From Flectonema sp. DT1601 (taxonomy: Eukaryota > Euglenozoa > Diplonemea > Diplonemida > Diplonemidae), in assembly GCA_964019425.1 (NCBI GenBank), contig OZ025807.1, forward strand, positions 488,323-552,322: 64,000 bases of DNA, written 5' to 3'. This document shows positions 44,950 to 54,632 of this stretch, in pieces. Position numbers and translations under genes: made by a program. The notes under the pieces were generated by a model. The model saw only the letters and a list, made by a program, of their open reading frames with translations, did no database searches and was not told the DNA's origin. Position 1 is the first letter of the stretch, and each line of letters begins with the position of its first letter.

Positions 44950-46064
44950 TTAATTATTGAAGGCCGAGAGGTCCAGGCTAAGATTTTGATGAAACCACTG
45001 TGCTTCAGGCACAATACCCGTCACAGGTACGGCGATGCCCCTGGTGAAAGGGTCGGCTCTCTGTGCGTTAGTGGGGACCCACTCGACAGTCTGTTGAGCT
45101 GATTTAAGACATCTGAAGGACTGCTGTAGGATGACGTTGGCTTTGAACGTAGAGGAATGTCCTTTTAGGTAAGCTTGGACCACAGGCAAATTGTCGCACT
45201 TAAGTGACAGGGTCGTGTTGCTCTCGAGTAAAATAGACGCTATCTTGATGCTCTGGTGTGCAGTCAGGAGCTCCTTGTAGAAATGTGTGCCTCCCGGAAA
45301 ACGTCTGCAAAAGATCCCTGAGCGTAGAACGGTGTAGCAGTCTCTATGATCATCGCCCATGAATGACTTGAGGCATCAGTCCAGATGTTTATCGTGTGGC
45401 CATGCTTGGGCTGTCGATAAATCCATTCGTTGAGGCGGATATCAGATAATGCGCTTCTAATGTCGTCCAACACGGTCGTCTTTATATCGAGTAATTGCTC
45501 GTAGGGGGTCTTTATATTACTGCCAGCGATCTTCTTCGCAATGCGTGATAAACAGGAGAGCATGTGTGGATAGAAACATAGTTTTCTACGAGTAGCGTAA
45601 GAGAACCATACTACGATGCCAACTATTACGTAAAAATCGCGGAAAGTCGCTCTGACGGTAAACAGCGATTTCAATTCTTGCTTTGAGAGCGACTTTTCCA
45701 CCCAATCAGGTGACATTTGGAACTTTGCTTTTGGGGTCAACACGAAATGTATTCCTAAGAAAATGAAATCAGAAGATGGATTTCCATATTGGGGTTCCGA
45801 GTTCAATGTGACGCTAGCCTGATTGCATCTAGCAAGGAAACGATTATTCAACGACGCAGCTTCAACTTCTGAACCTGCGAATAGAGCGAAGTTGTCTACC
45901 CAAGCAGTGCCTGGTATATCTCCGATGAGAACAAGGGCTGATCGTTGTGCGATGCATGGGGCCAGAGTCCATCCCATGCTCATAACGCTGAGGCAGTAAG
46001 TTTCGAACGAGCCCCTGGCGGAGCCAAGAAACATCGAAAAGTAAGGACGAATCTCAGGATGCAA
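44950..46064 (-). pseudogene. Fossil RT-RNase H fragment of an LTR/DIRS-type retroelement
   Basis: The minus strand shows reverse transcriptase motifs (MGWTLAPCIAQRSALV, then AWVDNFALFAGS in the catalytic-motif position) followed by an RNase H region (TDASSHSWAM, CDNLPVVQAYL, ADPFTRG). The WVDN form and overall spacing suggest DIRS/Ngaro-like or related tyrosine-recombinase retroelements over Ty3 or Copia types, but this is tentative. No terminal repeats, capsid or integrase/recombinase region is visible. It is broken: truncated at both ends and with at least one further interruption. Confidence 0.72.
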
Positions 46065-46077
46065 CTGGAATTGATAA

Positions 46078-46620
46078 AAGTTAGCTTTTGGCTAAGGCCC
46101 TCCCTGAAGAGCAAGAACAAAAAAACTACTCACACCTGAAGAAAACATATACAAAGAACACACTGTAAGCTGTGTGTGTATTTTGTGTTTGTCACAACAG
46201 GAGAGAAAAGAAAGAATGTCAAGGTTGGTCACCTTGCCTATCAACGCACAACATTGGTGGTCTCTACTAGACCCTGAGTGATCCCACTGGATCTCTCATC
46301 GTTCATAGTACCTATGTGAAGTTATAAAATCAAAGGTAAACTATGAACTACAAATGACTTAGCCTGTTATTATAATGCCACAGGCAGGCCCTGCATTCAG
46401 CAACTATCCAGCAGTGCTTGGATGTCCTGATCTTCTTCTAAAAAAAAGAAAGAAAAACAAAACTGTAGCTGGGATCACTCAGGATCAACAGACTACCAAT
46501 GCTACCTGTTGTTCTTGCTCACTATGGGGGGTGATGCCAAACACCCAGAAGTACTAAACTGCTTTCCTTCTTGCTGCCCAGGGGTTTCTGACCGGAACTA
46601 ATAGAAAATAAAAAGTAGAT
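46078..46620 (+). repeat. Family B, plus copy cut at its start
   Basis: Begins inside the hairpin (AAGTTAGCTTTTGGCTAAGG) directly after the retroelement fossil and runs to GACCGGAACTAATAG. Confidence 0.9.
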
Positions 46621-47090
46621 GGGAAACAATAAAAAGTAAAATGGATATAACTGAAGTTAAACAAGACAAATGAAGTAACAGACCAGAACAGATAGAGAAT
46701 AAAAAGAAAAGATATAGGCAAGAGTAATTGTAGTAAAATATAACAAATAAATAAATGCAAGTATCAACACATGATTTAATAACACCAGCAGCTAACAAAC
46801 AACATAAAATTAATATTGAAGATCAGTTGCCAGAGTATTTCAACCATGGTAGAATACTCGCCCCTCTGGCATATATTCTTTTTATTTACTGTAAAGGGAA
46901 ATATTCTCGCGGATTTGGAGATTTTTTTTCAAACTCGCGGGTTTTTCCCCACAAGAATATTTCCCTACCACATAGGATTTTTGCGAAAGCCAGCCGTTGA
47001 TCAAAAATCTTAGAAATCTTTGTGCTTCCATCGAGTGTCAGGTAGAACAGGGCATTATTTACCAATAAAAAACTACCATACTGCACAATA
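46621..47090 (+). repeat. Partial family F, short inverted repeat, and PLE 5' flank
   Basis: Family F runs from about 46621 to CGCCCCTCTGGCA (46870), where it stops. AGGGAAATATTC (46895-46906) and its complement GAATATTTCCCT (46955-46966) form a small inverted repeat with CTCGCGG motifs inside. Bases 46980-47077 are single-copy; their minus strand is open but not recognised. The interval ends in the left target-site duplication. Confidence 0.65.
47078..47090. repeat. Left target-site duplication of the PLE tandem
   Basis: ATACTGCACAATA directly precedes the 5'-truncated PLE copy and recurs at 54743-54755 directly after the full copy. It is absent at the internal junction (49733). Confidence 0.85.
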
Positions 47091-47221
47091 AGTGCAATTG
47101 CAGTACTCAAGAACTGAATAGTTTAAAATACAACGACCATTCTTGCGGACTCGCTATTGATTTACCAGTCTCAGAAGAACTAAGAGACTTCTTCGCACGA
47201 GGTCAAAAATTTAGAGTCCCA

Positions 47222-49468
47222 GTGCACCCATCAGCTGCATTAGAATCCCTTGAAAATGATATTACTGAATATATAACTCACGCATACAAGAACGTTGGCG
47301 ATAACTTTAAATCGATCTTTAAAAACACAATTCTTAAACAATTGCAGCTTAAATTAAGTAAAGACTTAAGCTTTCTTGACTCACCATTATCAAATAAAGC
47401 ATGGACTGAACTTCAGAATCTTCAATCTCAGTTTGTATTTCTTAAAGTTGACAAAGGACAGCACGATATTGGTTACATGTGTAAATTAAATTATTTGCGT
47501 TTACTTCGAGAGCAGCTACAAAGTGATTCTTATGAACGCATCACATCAGACGAACCAACTCTACTAGCCAACCTCAAGAACATGAACATTTCAATCAATG
47601 CCCGCCATTCTGATCGACTCCCACACCTATATGGAATGATTAAATTACACAAATCAGCTATCGGGATGAGATGGATTACTGGTGTCTCATCCTTCACGGG
47701 TACAGCGGAACAACGACAATACGATAAGGATCATAATCTTGCACCTGCAACAGCAACAACATATGCGCACCAACATCTCTCTAGTATCCTTAAAAATGCG
47801 ATGACTATATTGAAAGAGAAAGATATGCATTCACGGTTCAAACGATACTGGATTGTGGAATCAGATGATGAAGTCTCTAGTTCGATTAAACAGAATTTGA
47901 TGGTTTTGAAAAAATTATCCCCTAAGACTTTTGATTTTACAACAATGTACACCCGCCTACCACACAACGCTATTAAAACTAAAGTAAGTGAAGCACTGCA
48001 AGAAGCCTTTAGTTTCAAAAATATCTTACGTCTTGAATCGAGTGACCCTACACGATTCCCTTCTCTTGCGCTTGCAGAATGTCAAAAATTACTTGAATTC
48101 TGTATTGACTCCTCCTTTATTGCATTAAGAGGTTATATTTGGAGACAAACAATAGGCATTCCAATGGGTGGCAACGCCAGTAGCGACATAGCAAATCTCT
48201 ACTGCTATAGAGTTGAATCCGCATATATCGATTCTTTAATTGAAGCAAAAAATCTAGACTTAGCTCGGCAACATGACCACTCGTGTAGATACATCGACGA
48301 CTTCCTCACCTGGAGTTGCGACCCTCCACCAGCAAGTCTATACTCAATGGATTACACTGATACTTCGAATAATATCGATGACGTCTCTTATATAGGAATT
48401 CGTATCCGAATAGAGATCACTAACACAAATAAACGATGGATTCGTTTAAGTGTTAACGACAAAGCCAGGGGTTGGCATATTACGCCAACAAGGTTTACCC
48501 ATCAGCATTCCGCAGCTCAAGAATCAATGGGTTCAGGTATCTTTACCACCATGATCTTACGAGCTCTAAAAATCTGCAACAACCAGGCAGACTTTTTACA
48601 GGAACTTGAAGCGGTAACATATAGATTACTCAACCGGGGCTATAAATCTGACAATATCAGAGCAGCATGCCTCCGCTTCATTAGCTCTCACATTGATGAT
48701 GGTAATACAGCAGCTGCAATGCGTCGACGTATCAACCTTACTTTTGAGAAGTTTAGTCACAAAGTCCCATTAAGCATCGAAAAGGATACAATTAACCACA
48801 CAGGCTCTACAAGCCATTCCTTGGATAAACGATTTCCACCATCCCTACATCAAACATCAGGAGAAGGTCTTCTCGGTGGAGAATGCGGATGGGCAGCGCT
48901 CAACTTCATTGCAGATCATTTATATATTGATAGAATTAACTTCAGTTTTCTGCAAAACTACCAACAGCGATTTTATGAAGAATCTCTTAAAGTAGAACCG
49001 AACAACTCAGAGCATAAACCATCACCAGATGGTTGGTTCTCGCTACAAGTACTTAACATGGCTTGCATGACTAAATTCAACAGGAGAATCGAGTACTTCG
49101 TTAACCCTGCAGATTTCGATTATCCTGAAGCAGCCGCAGCACTTATTCTGCATAAAGCGAAAACAAGGATGACTCACTTTATTGTTGCGCTAGTCTCATT
49201 TGAGTCCATGATCATCCGAGACATTCTTAAAGGCACAAAAGATTTAAGACTCCCTTTCGATCATTTTGACAAGATGTACCAAACTACAGAATATAGTTTC
49301 CATATGATACCATTAAAAGCTCAGACTGATATGGATGTTACAATGACACCTGCGAATATAGGACCTTTGATGATATGCGAGGATAAAGTAAAACGCAAAT
49401 TGGATGACGACTCATCCATTAACTCGACTGTAATAGTGAAACGACCAGACGTCAAAAATTCAAATTGA
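47222..49468 (+). CDS. PLE reverse transcriptase-Josephin-like protease, N-truncated copy
   Basis: This open frame of 748 codons equals residues 603-1350 of the full protein at 50427. It lacks the basic N-terminus and the GIY-YIG endonuclease but keeps the whole RT (motifs DKGQ, FDFTTMYT, GIPMGGNASS, YIDD) and the Josephin-like domain. The frame is open from the truncation point at about 47095; the ATG at 47222 is just the first available. Without a promoter of its own it is probably not expressed as a gene, but the sequence is intact. Confidence 0.8.
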   Translation: MHPSAALESLENDITEYITHAYKNVGDNFKSIFKNTILKQLQLKLSKDLSFLDSPLSNKAWTELQNLQSQFVFLKVDKGQHDIGYMCKLNYLRLLREQLQSDSYERITSDEPTLLANLKNMNISINARHSDRLPHLYGMIKLHKSAIGMRWITGVSSFTGTAEQRQYDKDHNLAPATATTYAHQHLSSILKNAMTILKEKDMHSRFKRYWIVESDDEVSSSIKQNLMVLKKLSPKTFDFTTMYTRLPHNAIKTKVSEALQEAFSFKNILRLESSDPTRFPSLALAECQKLLEFCIDSSFIALRGYIWRQTIGIPMGGNASSDIANLYCYRVESAYIDSLIEAKNLDLARQHDHSCRYIDDFLTWSCDPPPASLYSMDYTDTSNNIDDVSYIGIRIRIEITNTNKRWIRLSVNDKARGWHITPTRFTHQHSAAQESMGSGIFTTMILRALKICNNQADFLQELEAVTYRLLNRGYKSDNIRAACLRFISSHIDDGNTAAAMRRRINLTFEKFSHKVPLSIEKDTINHTGSTSHSLDKRFPPSLHQTSGEGLLGGECGWAALNFIADHLYIDRINFSFLQNYQQRFYEESLKVEPNNSEHKPSPDGWFSLQVLNMACMTKFNRRIEYFVNPADFDYPEAAAALILHKAKTRMTHFIVALVSFESMIIRDILKGTKDLRLPFDHFDKMYQTTEYSFHMIPLKAQTDMDVTMTPANIGPLMICEDKVKRKLDDDSSINSTVIVKRPDVKNSN

Positions 49469-49573
49469 GCAAAAGCAAATAAACATTGCTAGCCCTATCC
49501 TGGCGAGCTCCGATGGATTTTTATCTTTGAACGATAGCAACTTCAACATAGAATGAAGTCCCTTAGAACTTAC

Positions 49574-49622
49574 TGATGAAGGCCTAAAAAGGGACAAGTA
49601 GTATAAGATTAAGGCCTGAAAC
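49574..49622 (+). ncRNA. Hammerhead-ribozyme-like core, upstream copy
   Basis: CTGATGA (49574-49580) is followed by AGGCCT (49581-49586), a 26-nt loop, AGGCCT (49613-49618) and GAAA (49619-49622). This is the conserved hammerhead core with a perfectly paired 6-bp stem II. PLE pseudo-LTRs are known to carry hammerheads. Stems I and III could not be placed convincingly by eye, so self-cleavage is uncertain. Confidence 0.5.
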
Positions 49623-49732
49623 TACATATTCTATTACCCTTTGATGTTAGGAAACTGCAGAAATGAATACTTTTCTTTTATTGATCTCTACTTTTCTTAT
49701 TCTCACTTTTCTGTTCTAAAATTAATGATACT

Positions 49733-50426
49733 AACTCAGGTAACTACCACGTGGGACTCGCTTAGGGTCTACCAGTGGATTTTGCCAAGCCGCTTCTTGG
49801 TAGCAGCACCTGACGGGGTATTTAAGTTCTTCGCAACTGAATCCCCTGCATTAGAGATTCTTATTCTCTAAAGACTTCTCTAAGCTTACATAAGGCGATG
49901 TGAAGCATAATTGTTTATCAATTATCCTGCAATTTCAAATATGTTTCCATACATCTAACTTTGGTTTATATATATTTCCCCACCTTTTCCTTTTTCTAAC
50001 TTTTCCTTTTTTATTTTGGTTTAGCTAATGGAAATTAATTGTGTGAAGTACCACGGTATGGTACCTTTGAATAGGCTCCCTACTCAAACGAATCTCCTTT
50101 CTCCTGAAATCTTATTCAAACTCTCCTCTTCAACTTCGACAACGGGCAATAATTGAACTGGACCCTTAACTGCTCTCCACTTAAAGCTGTATACGTCTCG
50201 CCAACGTAGTTACCGTATAACTTTAAGTACGCTTTTAAGGCACGAAAGCTCATGAACCCAGCGGACAAGCGGTGTCTGATCGTGTTAAGATACCCCCCTC
50301 ATCTCGGAGGGAAGAAGTCGATACCCGCCATAACAAAAAACTTCTGTGAGCACGCGGTTTCTTCAAAAGCTTTTAGTTCTCTTCCTTAAAGAGAAAAAGC
50401 CGCCCATGGGCAATTATAATTTCTGA
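49733..50426 (+). promoter_or_regulatory. PLE leader / pseudo-LTR 5' portion with a 6-codon uORF
   Basis: Starts TAACTCAGGTAACTACC right after the end of the upstream copy. No stable protein is encoded. A TATA-like TTTATATATATTTCCCC lies near 49963. A six-codon open frame in good context (CCCATGG, 50406) ends in TGA at 50424-50426, exactly abutting the main ATG at 50427. This could allow termination-reinitiation control. Promoter assignment is by analogy with PLE pseudo-LTRs. Confidence 0.45.
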
Positions 50427-53400
50427 ATGAAAACCCGTACTTTTAATCAAGTACACCCCGACGCATATGGGGTTAAATTTGCAAACAAACCCGGAGGGGT
50501 CGATAACTCACGTTTTGGATGGTTTTCCAAAACAAAAAATCATGTTCCTCGTCATTTTTCTTTTTTTTCTTCCAATAGCAAACACCACAATAATTCCAAC
50601 CCCCATTTTAATTTCTCTCGTCCTGTTAAGCCTAACACAGCGCTCAGGACAGCACTATTTAGAGTGCTACCTTTAAGAGACTTCCAGTTAAGGAAGATAG
50701 TGCAATCAGGAAGCACTTTAAAAATTATGATAGAGCAAAAAAACAGGAAAGAGCTCCCATTTGCTGCAATCAGTGCAGCAGTTCGATCCGTAGGTGCTGG
50801 TAAAATGCGTCTAATCATTGAACGAGCATTGCCTCCCTCTTACAATTCTAATCCATGGAGAAAGTCATCAGTAAGAGAAGTGAGACACAGTTTTACACAA
50901 CACCCACAACATAGAATTCGACGCCAACATGGACGTTCCCGCGCAAACTGGCATTCTAGCCAAGCCCATTTTAATTGGCATAATGAAGGAGCTGCGCACA
51001 GAAACAAGCAGCGAAACGGCGGAATAGATTGGTCAGTTTACGAGAGTAACTGTAACCGTCAACGCCATATTTTCCAAAGGAAAATTTTACAACGCCGCAA
51101 AATAAGAGGCAGACAACCCGGAATGCGTACCCCCGGAGTCATTTATGCACTCTTTAGAAGATCAGACCAGAAAGTAGTATACGTAGGGCAAACGTATAAT
51201 TCTACAATGAAGCGAGTTCATTCCCACTGGTATGCTGCGAAAAAGCACTCAAGGGACAACAGCTACCAGGGGAACAAGCTTTATGAGTTCCTGGCAAAGC
51301 AGAGATTCCCACTCCTAGCCATGCCGCTAGAAAAGATTCCGGATTGCAATTACAACAACGCAGCGGATTTCTACAGAGCTGCCGCACCACGTGAACAGTA
51401 TTATATTAATTCCTTTAAAAATCTATTAAATACGCGTGGCTATTATGCACCAAAATTGAGTACGAACAGAAATCGCACAAGAAACAACCGCCAACCTCCA
51501 CCTGTAAGACAACAACATCTTGCTACAGAAAACTTCTACAACTTCAACGAAGTAGCAGATGACGGTTACAATGTGAGCAGCACAACGTCCTCCAATACAT
51601 TGCAACCAACAACAATAACACTAGAAACAGGTGTTTCTTTTCAAGTCGCAACGGATAAAAAATGGATCCCGTCAAAGCTTAACTATTTGTTTAAGCTTAC
51701 TGACGAAGAATTCGTTGAATACGACTTCTCGCGTTGGCAGACACGCTCCACTACAAAAGTCTTGCAGTTTCTTAGAAGTAACTTTTTTCAAGAACATTAC
51801 ACTGCCCGCGTAAAACAGCTGGAGCATTGTTTCATGCAAAGACTAAATCCTGCCAATCTCAGAAGGGAAAACAAGAAGAAGGATTCGGACACTTACTGGT
51901 TGAAACTGAATCTTGGCCACAAAGCATTAGATCGTATTGGTCTTGGCGCTGTTCTTAGATGTGATGAAGTTAAAGCAACCTGTCCTTGTCTAAGAACTCT
52001 TGAAAGAACACGCATCTGTAACAAACTTGGAACAACAGTTGGTGATATCGTCTTAAATGCATCTTCAACAAGCATCAATTCAGACTCCCCGACTCAATCT
52101 ACTTGCAATTGCAGTACTCAAGAACTGAATAGTTTAAAATACAACGACCATTCTTGCGGACTCGCTATTGATTTACCAGTCTCAGAAGAACTAAGAGACT
52201 TCTTCGCACGAGGTCAAAAATTTAGAGTCCCAGTGCACCCATCAGCTGCATTAGAATCCCTTGAAAATGATATTACTGAATATATAACTCACGCATACAA
52301 GAACGTTGGCGATAACTTTAAATCGATCTTTAAAAACACAATTCTTAAACAATTGCAGCTTAAATTAAGTAAAGACTTAAGCTTTCTTGACTCACCATTA
52401 TCAAATAAAGCATGGACTGAACTTCAGAATCTTCAATCTCAGTTTGTATTTCTTAAAGTTGACAAAGGACAGCACGATATTGGTTACATGTGTAAATTAA
52501 ATTATTTGCGTTTACTTCGAGAGCAGCTACAAAGTGATTCTTATGAACGCATCACATCAGACGAACCAACTCTACTAGCCAACCTCAAGAACATGAACAT
52601 TTCAATCAATGCCCGCCATTCTGATCGACTCCCACACCTATATGGAATGATTAAATTACACAAATCAGCTATCGGGATGAGATGGATTACTGGTGTCTCA
52701 TCCTTCACGGGTACAGCGGAACAACGACAATACGATAAGGATCATAATCTTGCACCTGCAACAGCAACAACATATGCGCACCAACATCTCTCTAGTATCC
52801 TTAAAAATGCGATGACTATATTGAAAGAGAAAGATATGCATTCACGGTTCAAACGATACTGGATTGTGGAATCAGATGATGAAGTCTCTAGTTCGATTAA
52901 ACAGAATTTGATGGTTTTGAAAAAATTATCCCCTAAGACTTTTGATTTTACAACAATGTACACCCGCCTACCACACAACGCTATTAAAACTAAAGTAAGT
53001 GAAGCACTGCAAGAAGCCTTTAGTTTCAAAAATATCTTACGTCTTGAATCGAGTGACCCTACACGATTCCCTTCTCTTGCGCTTGCAGAATGTCAAAAAT
53101 TACTTGAATTCTGTATTGACTCCTCCTTTATTGCATTAAGAGGTTATATTTGGAGACAAACAATAGGCATTCCAATGGGTGGCAACGCCAGTAGCGACAT
53201 AGCAAATCTCTACTGCTATAGAGTTGAATCCGCATATATCGATTCTTTAATTGAAGCAAAAAATCTAGACTTAGCTCGGCAACATGACCACTCGTGTAGA
53301 TACATCGACGACTTCCTCACCTGGAGTTGCGACCCTCCACCAGCAAGTCTATACTCAATGGATTACACTGATACTTCGAATAATATCGATGACGTCTCTT

Positions 53401-54479
53401 ATATAGGAATTCGTATCCGAATAGAGATCACTAACACAAATAAACGATGGATTCGTTTAAGTGTTAACGACAAAGCCAGGGGTTGGCATATTACGCCAAC
53501 AAGGTTTACCCATCAGCATTCCGCAGCTCAAGAATCAATGGGTTCAGGTATCTTTACCACCATGATCTTACGAGCTCTAAAAATCTGCAACAACCAGGCA
53601 GACTTTTTACAGGAACTTGAAGCGGTAACATATAGATTACTCAACCGGGGCTATAAATCTGACAATATCAGAGCAGCATGCCTCCGCTTCATTAGCTCTC
53701 ACATTGATGATGGTAATACAGCAGCTGCAATGCGTCGACGTATCAACCTTACTTTTGAGAAGTTTAGTCACAAAGTCCCATTAAGCATCGAAAAGGATAC
53801 AATTAACCACACAGGCTCTACAAGCCATTCCTTGGATAAACGATTTCCACCATCCCTACATCAAACATCAGGAGAAGGTCTTCTCGGTGGAGAATGCGGA
53901 TGGGCAGCGCTCAACTTCATTGCAGATCATTTATATATTGATAGAATTAACTTCAGTTTTCTGCAAAACTACCAACAGCGATTTTATGAAGAATCTCTTA
54001 AAGTAGAACCGAACAACTCAGAGCATAAACCATCACCAGATGGTTGGTTCTCGCTACAAGTACTTAACATGGCTTGCATGACTAAATTCAACAGGAGAAT
54101 CGAGTACTTCGTTAACCCTGCAGATTTCGATTATCCTGAAGCAGCCGCAGCACTTATTCTGCATAAAGCGAAAACAAGGATGACTCACTTTATTGTTGCG
54201 CTAGTCTCATTTGAGTCCATGATCATCCGAGACATTCTTAAAGGCACAAAAGATTTAAGACTCCCTTTCGATCATTTTGACAAGATGTACCAAACTACAG
54301 AATATAGTTTCCATATGATACCATTAAAAGCTCAGACTGATATGGATGTTACAATGACACCTGCGAATATAGGACCTTTGATGATATGCGAGGATAAAGT
54401 AAAACGCAAATTGGATGACGACTCATCCATTAACTCGACTGTAATAGTGAAACGACCAGACGTCAAAAATTCAAATTGA
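50427..54479 (+). CDS. PLE polyprotein: GIY-YIG endonuclease, reverse transcriptase, Josephin-like protease
   Basis: This 1,350-aa protein copies the element's RNA into a nicked target. Residues 1-225 are basic, His/Asn/Arg-rich, likely nucleic-acid binding. Residues about 232-340 are a GIY-YIG endonuclease: GVIYAL...VVYVGQT, Arg in MKRVHSH, Glu321-322 in REQYYI. RT spans about 670-1000: FLKVDKGQ (~675), LYGMIKLHK (~736), FDFTTMYT (~839), GIPMGGNASSD (~914), RYIDDF (~958-963). Residues about 1145-1305 resemble a Josephin domain: GECGWAALNFI with Cys1157, DGWFSLQVLN (1205-1214), THFIVAL with His1254, Asp1269, and a YSFHMIPL end. The C-terminal tail is basic. The start at 50427 follows an in-frame stop region and abuts a uORF. 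No disabling change is seen; it appears intact. Confidence 0.92.
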   Translation: MKTRTFNQVHPDAYGVKFANKPGGVDNSRFGWFSKTKNHVPRHFSFFSSNSKHHNNSNPHFNFSRPVKPNTALRTALFRVLPLRDFQLRKIVQSGSTLKIMIEQKNRKELPFAAISAAVRSVGAGKMRLIIERALPPSYNSNPWRKSSVREVRHSFTQHPQHRIRRQHGRSRANWHSSQAHFNWHNEGAAHRNKQRNGGIDWSVYESNCNRQRHIFQRKILQRRKIRGRQPGMRTPGVIYALFRRSDQKVVYVGQTYNSTMKRVHSHWYAAKKHSRDNSYQGNKLYEFLAKQRFPLLAMPLEKIPDCNYNNAADFYRAAAPREQYYINSFKNLLNTRGYYAPKLSTNRNRTRNNRQPPPVRQQHLATENFYNFNEVADDGYNVSSTTSSNTLQPTTITLETGVSFQVATDKKWIPSKLNYLFKLTDEEFVEYDFSRWQTRSTTKVLQFLRSNFFQEHYTARVKQLEHCFMQRLNPANLRRENKKKDSDTYWLKLNLGHKALDRIGLGAVLRCDEVKATCPCLRTLERTRICNKLGTTVGDIVLNASSTSINSDSPTQSTCNCSTQELNSLKYNDHSCGLAIDLPVSEELRDFFARGQKFRVPVHPSAALESLENDITEYITHAYKNVGDNFKSIFKNTILKQLQLKLSKDLSFLDSPLSNKAWTELQNLQSQFVFLKVDKGQHDIGYMCKLNYLRLLREQLQSDSYERITSDEPTLLANLKNMNISINARHSDRLPHLYGMIKLHKSAIGMRWITGVSSFTGTAEQRQYDKDHNLAPATATTYAHQHLSSILKNAMTILKEKDMHSRFKRYWIVESDDEVSSSIKQNLMVLKKLSPKTFDFTTMYTRLPHNAIKTKVSEALQEAFSFKNILRLESSDPTRFPSLALAECQKLLEFCIDSSFIALRGYIWRQTIGIPMGGNASSDIANLYCYRVESAYIDSLIEAKNLDLARQHDHSCRYIDDFLTWSCDPPPASLYSMDYTDTSNNIDDVSYIGIRIRIEITNTNKRWIRLSVNDKARGWHITPTRFTHQHSAAQESMGSGIFTTMILRALKICNNQADFLQELEAVTYRLLNRGYKSDNIRAACLRFISSHIDDGNTAAAMRRRINLTFEKFSHKVPLSIEKDTINHTGSTSHSLDKRFPPSLHQTSGEGLLGGECGWAALNFIADHLYIDRINFSFLQNYQQRFYEESLKVEPNNSEHKPSPDGWFSLQVLNMACMTKFNRRIEYFVNPADFDYPEAAAALILHKAKTRMTHFIVALVSFESMIIRDILKGTKDLRLPFDHFDKMYQTTEYSFHMIPLKAQTDMDVTMTPANIGPLMICEDKVKRKLDDDSSINSTVIVKRPDVKNSN

Positions 54480-54583
54480 GCAAAAGCAAATAAACATTGC
54501 TAGCCCTATCCTGGCGAGCTCCGATGGATTTTTATCTTTGAACGATAGCAACTTCAACATAGAATGAAGTCCCTTAGAACTTA

Positions 54584-54632
54584 CTGATGAAGGCCTAAAA
54601 AGGGACAAGTAGTATAAGATTAAGGCCTGAAA
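54584..54632 (+). ncRNA. Hammerhead-ribozyme-like core, downstream copy
   Basis: Same as 49574-49622: CTGATGA, AGGCCT stem, loop, AGGCCT, GAAA. It lies about 105 bases after the stop codon of the full PLE gene. Confidence 0.5.

Larger units (their letters stand above)
47091..49732 (+). mobile_element. Penelope-like element, 5'-truncated upstream copy
   Basis: From GCAATTGCAGTACTCAAG onward this copy appears identical in the parts I compared to 52105-54741 of the full copy, including the 3' untranslated region and the last bases TTAATGATAC. The full copy begins immediately at 49733. PLEs are known for such head-to-tail tandems, in which the upstream partial copy supplies the promoter-bearing pseudo-LTR to the downstream one. 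Apparent absence of differences over about 2.6 kb implies very recent insertion. Confidence 0.9.

Noticed and set aside
46886-47110. Minus-strand 74-codon frame at the PLE left border
   Set aside because: It crosses the insertion junction into the PLE, so it cannot be an ancestral gene as written; its outer part is unrecognised.
47731-48018. 95-codon minus-strand frame within the PLE (also at 52742)
   Set aside because: Shadow of the RT reading frame; identical in both copies because the copies look identical.
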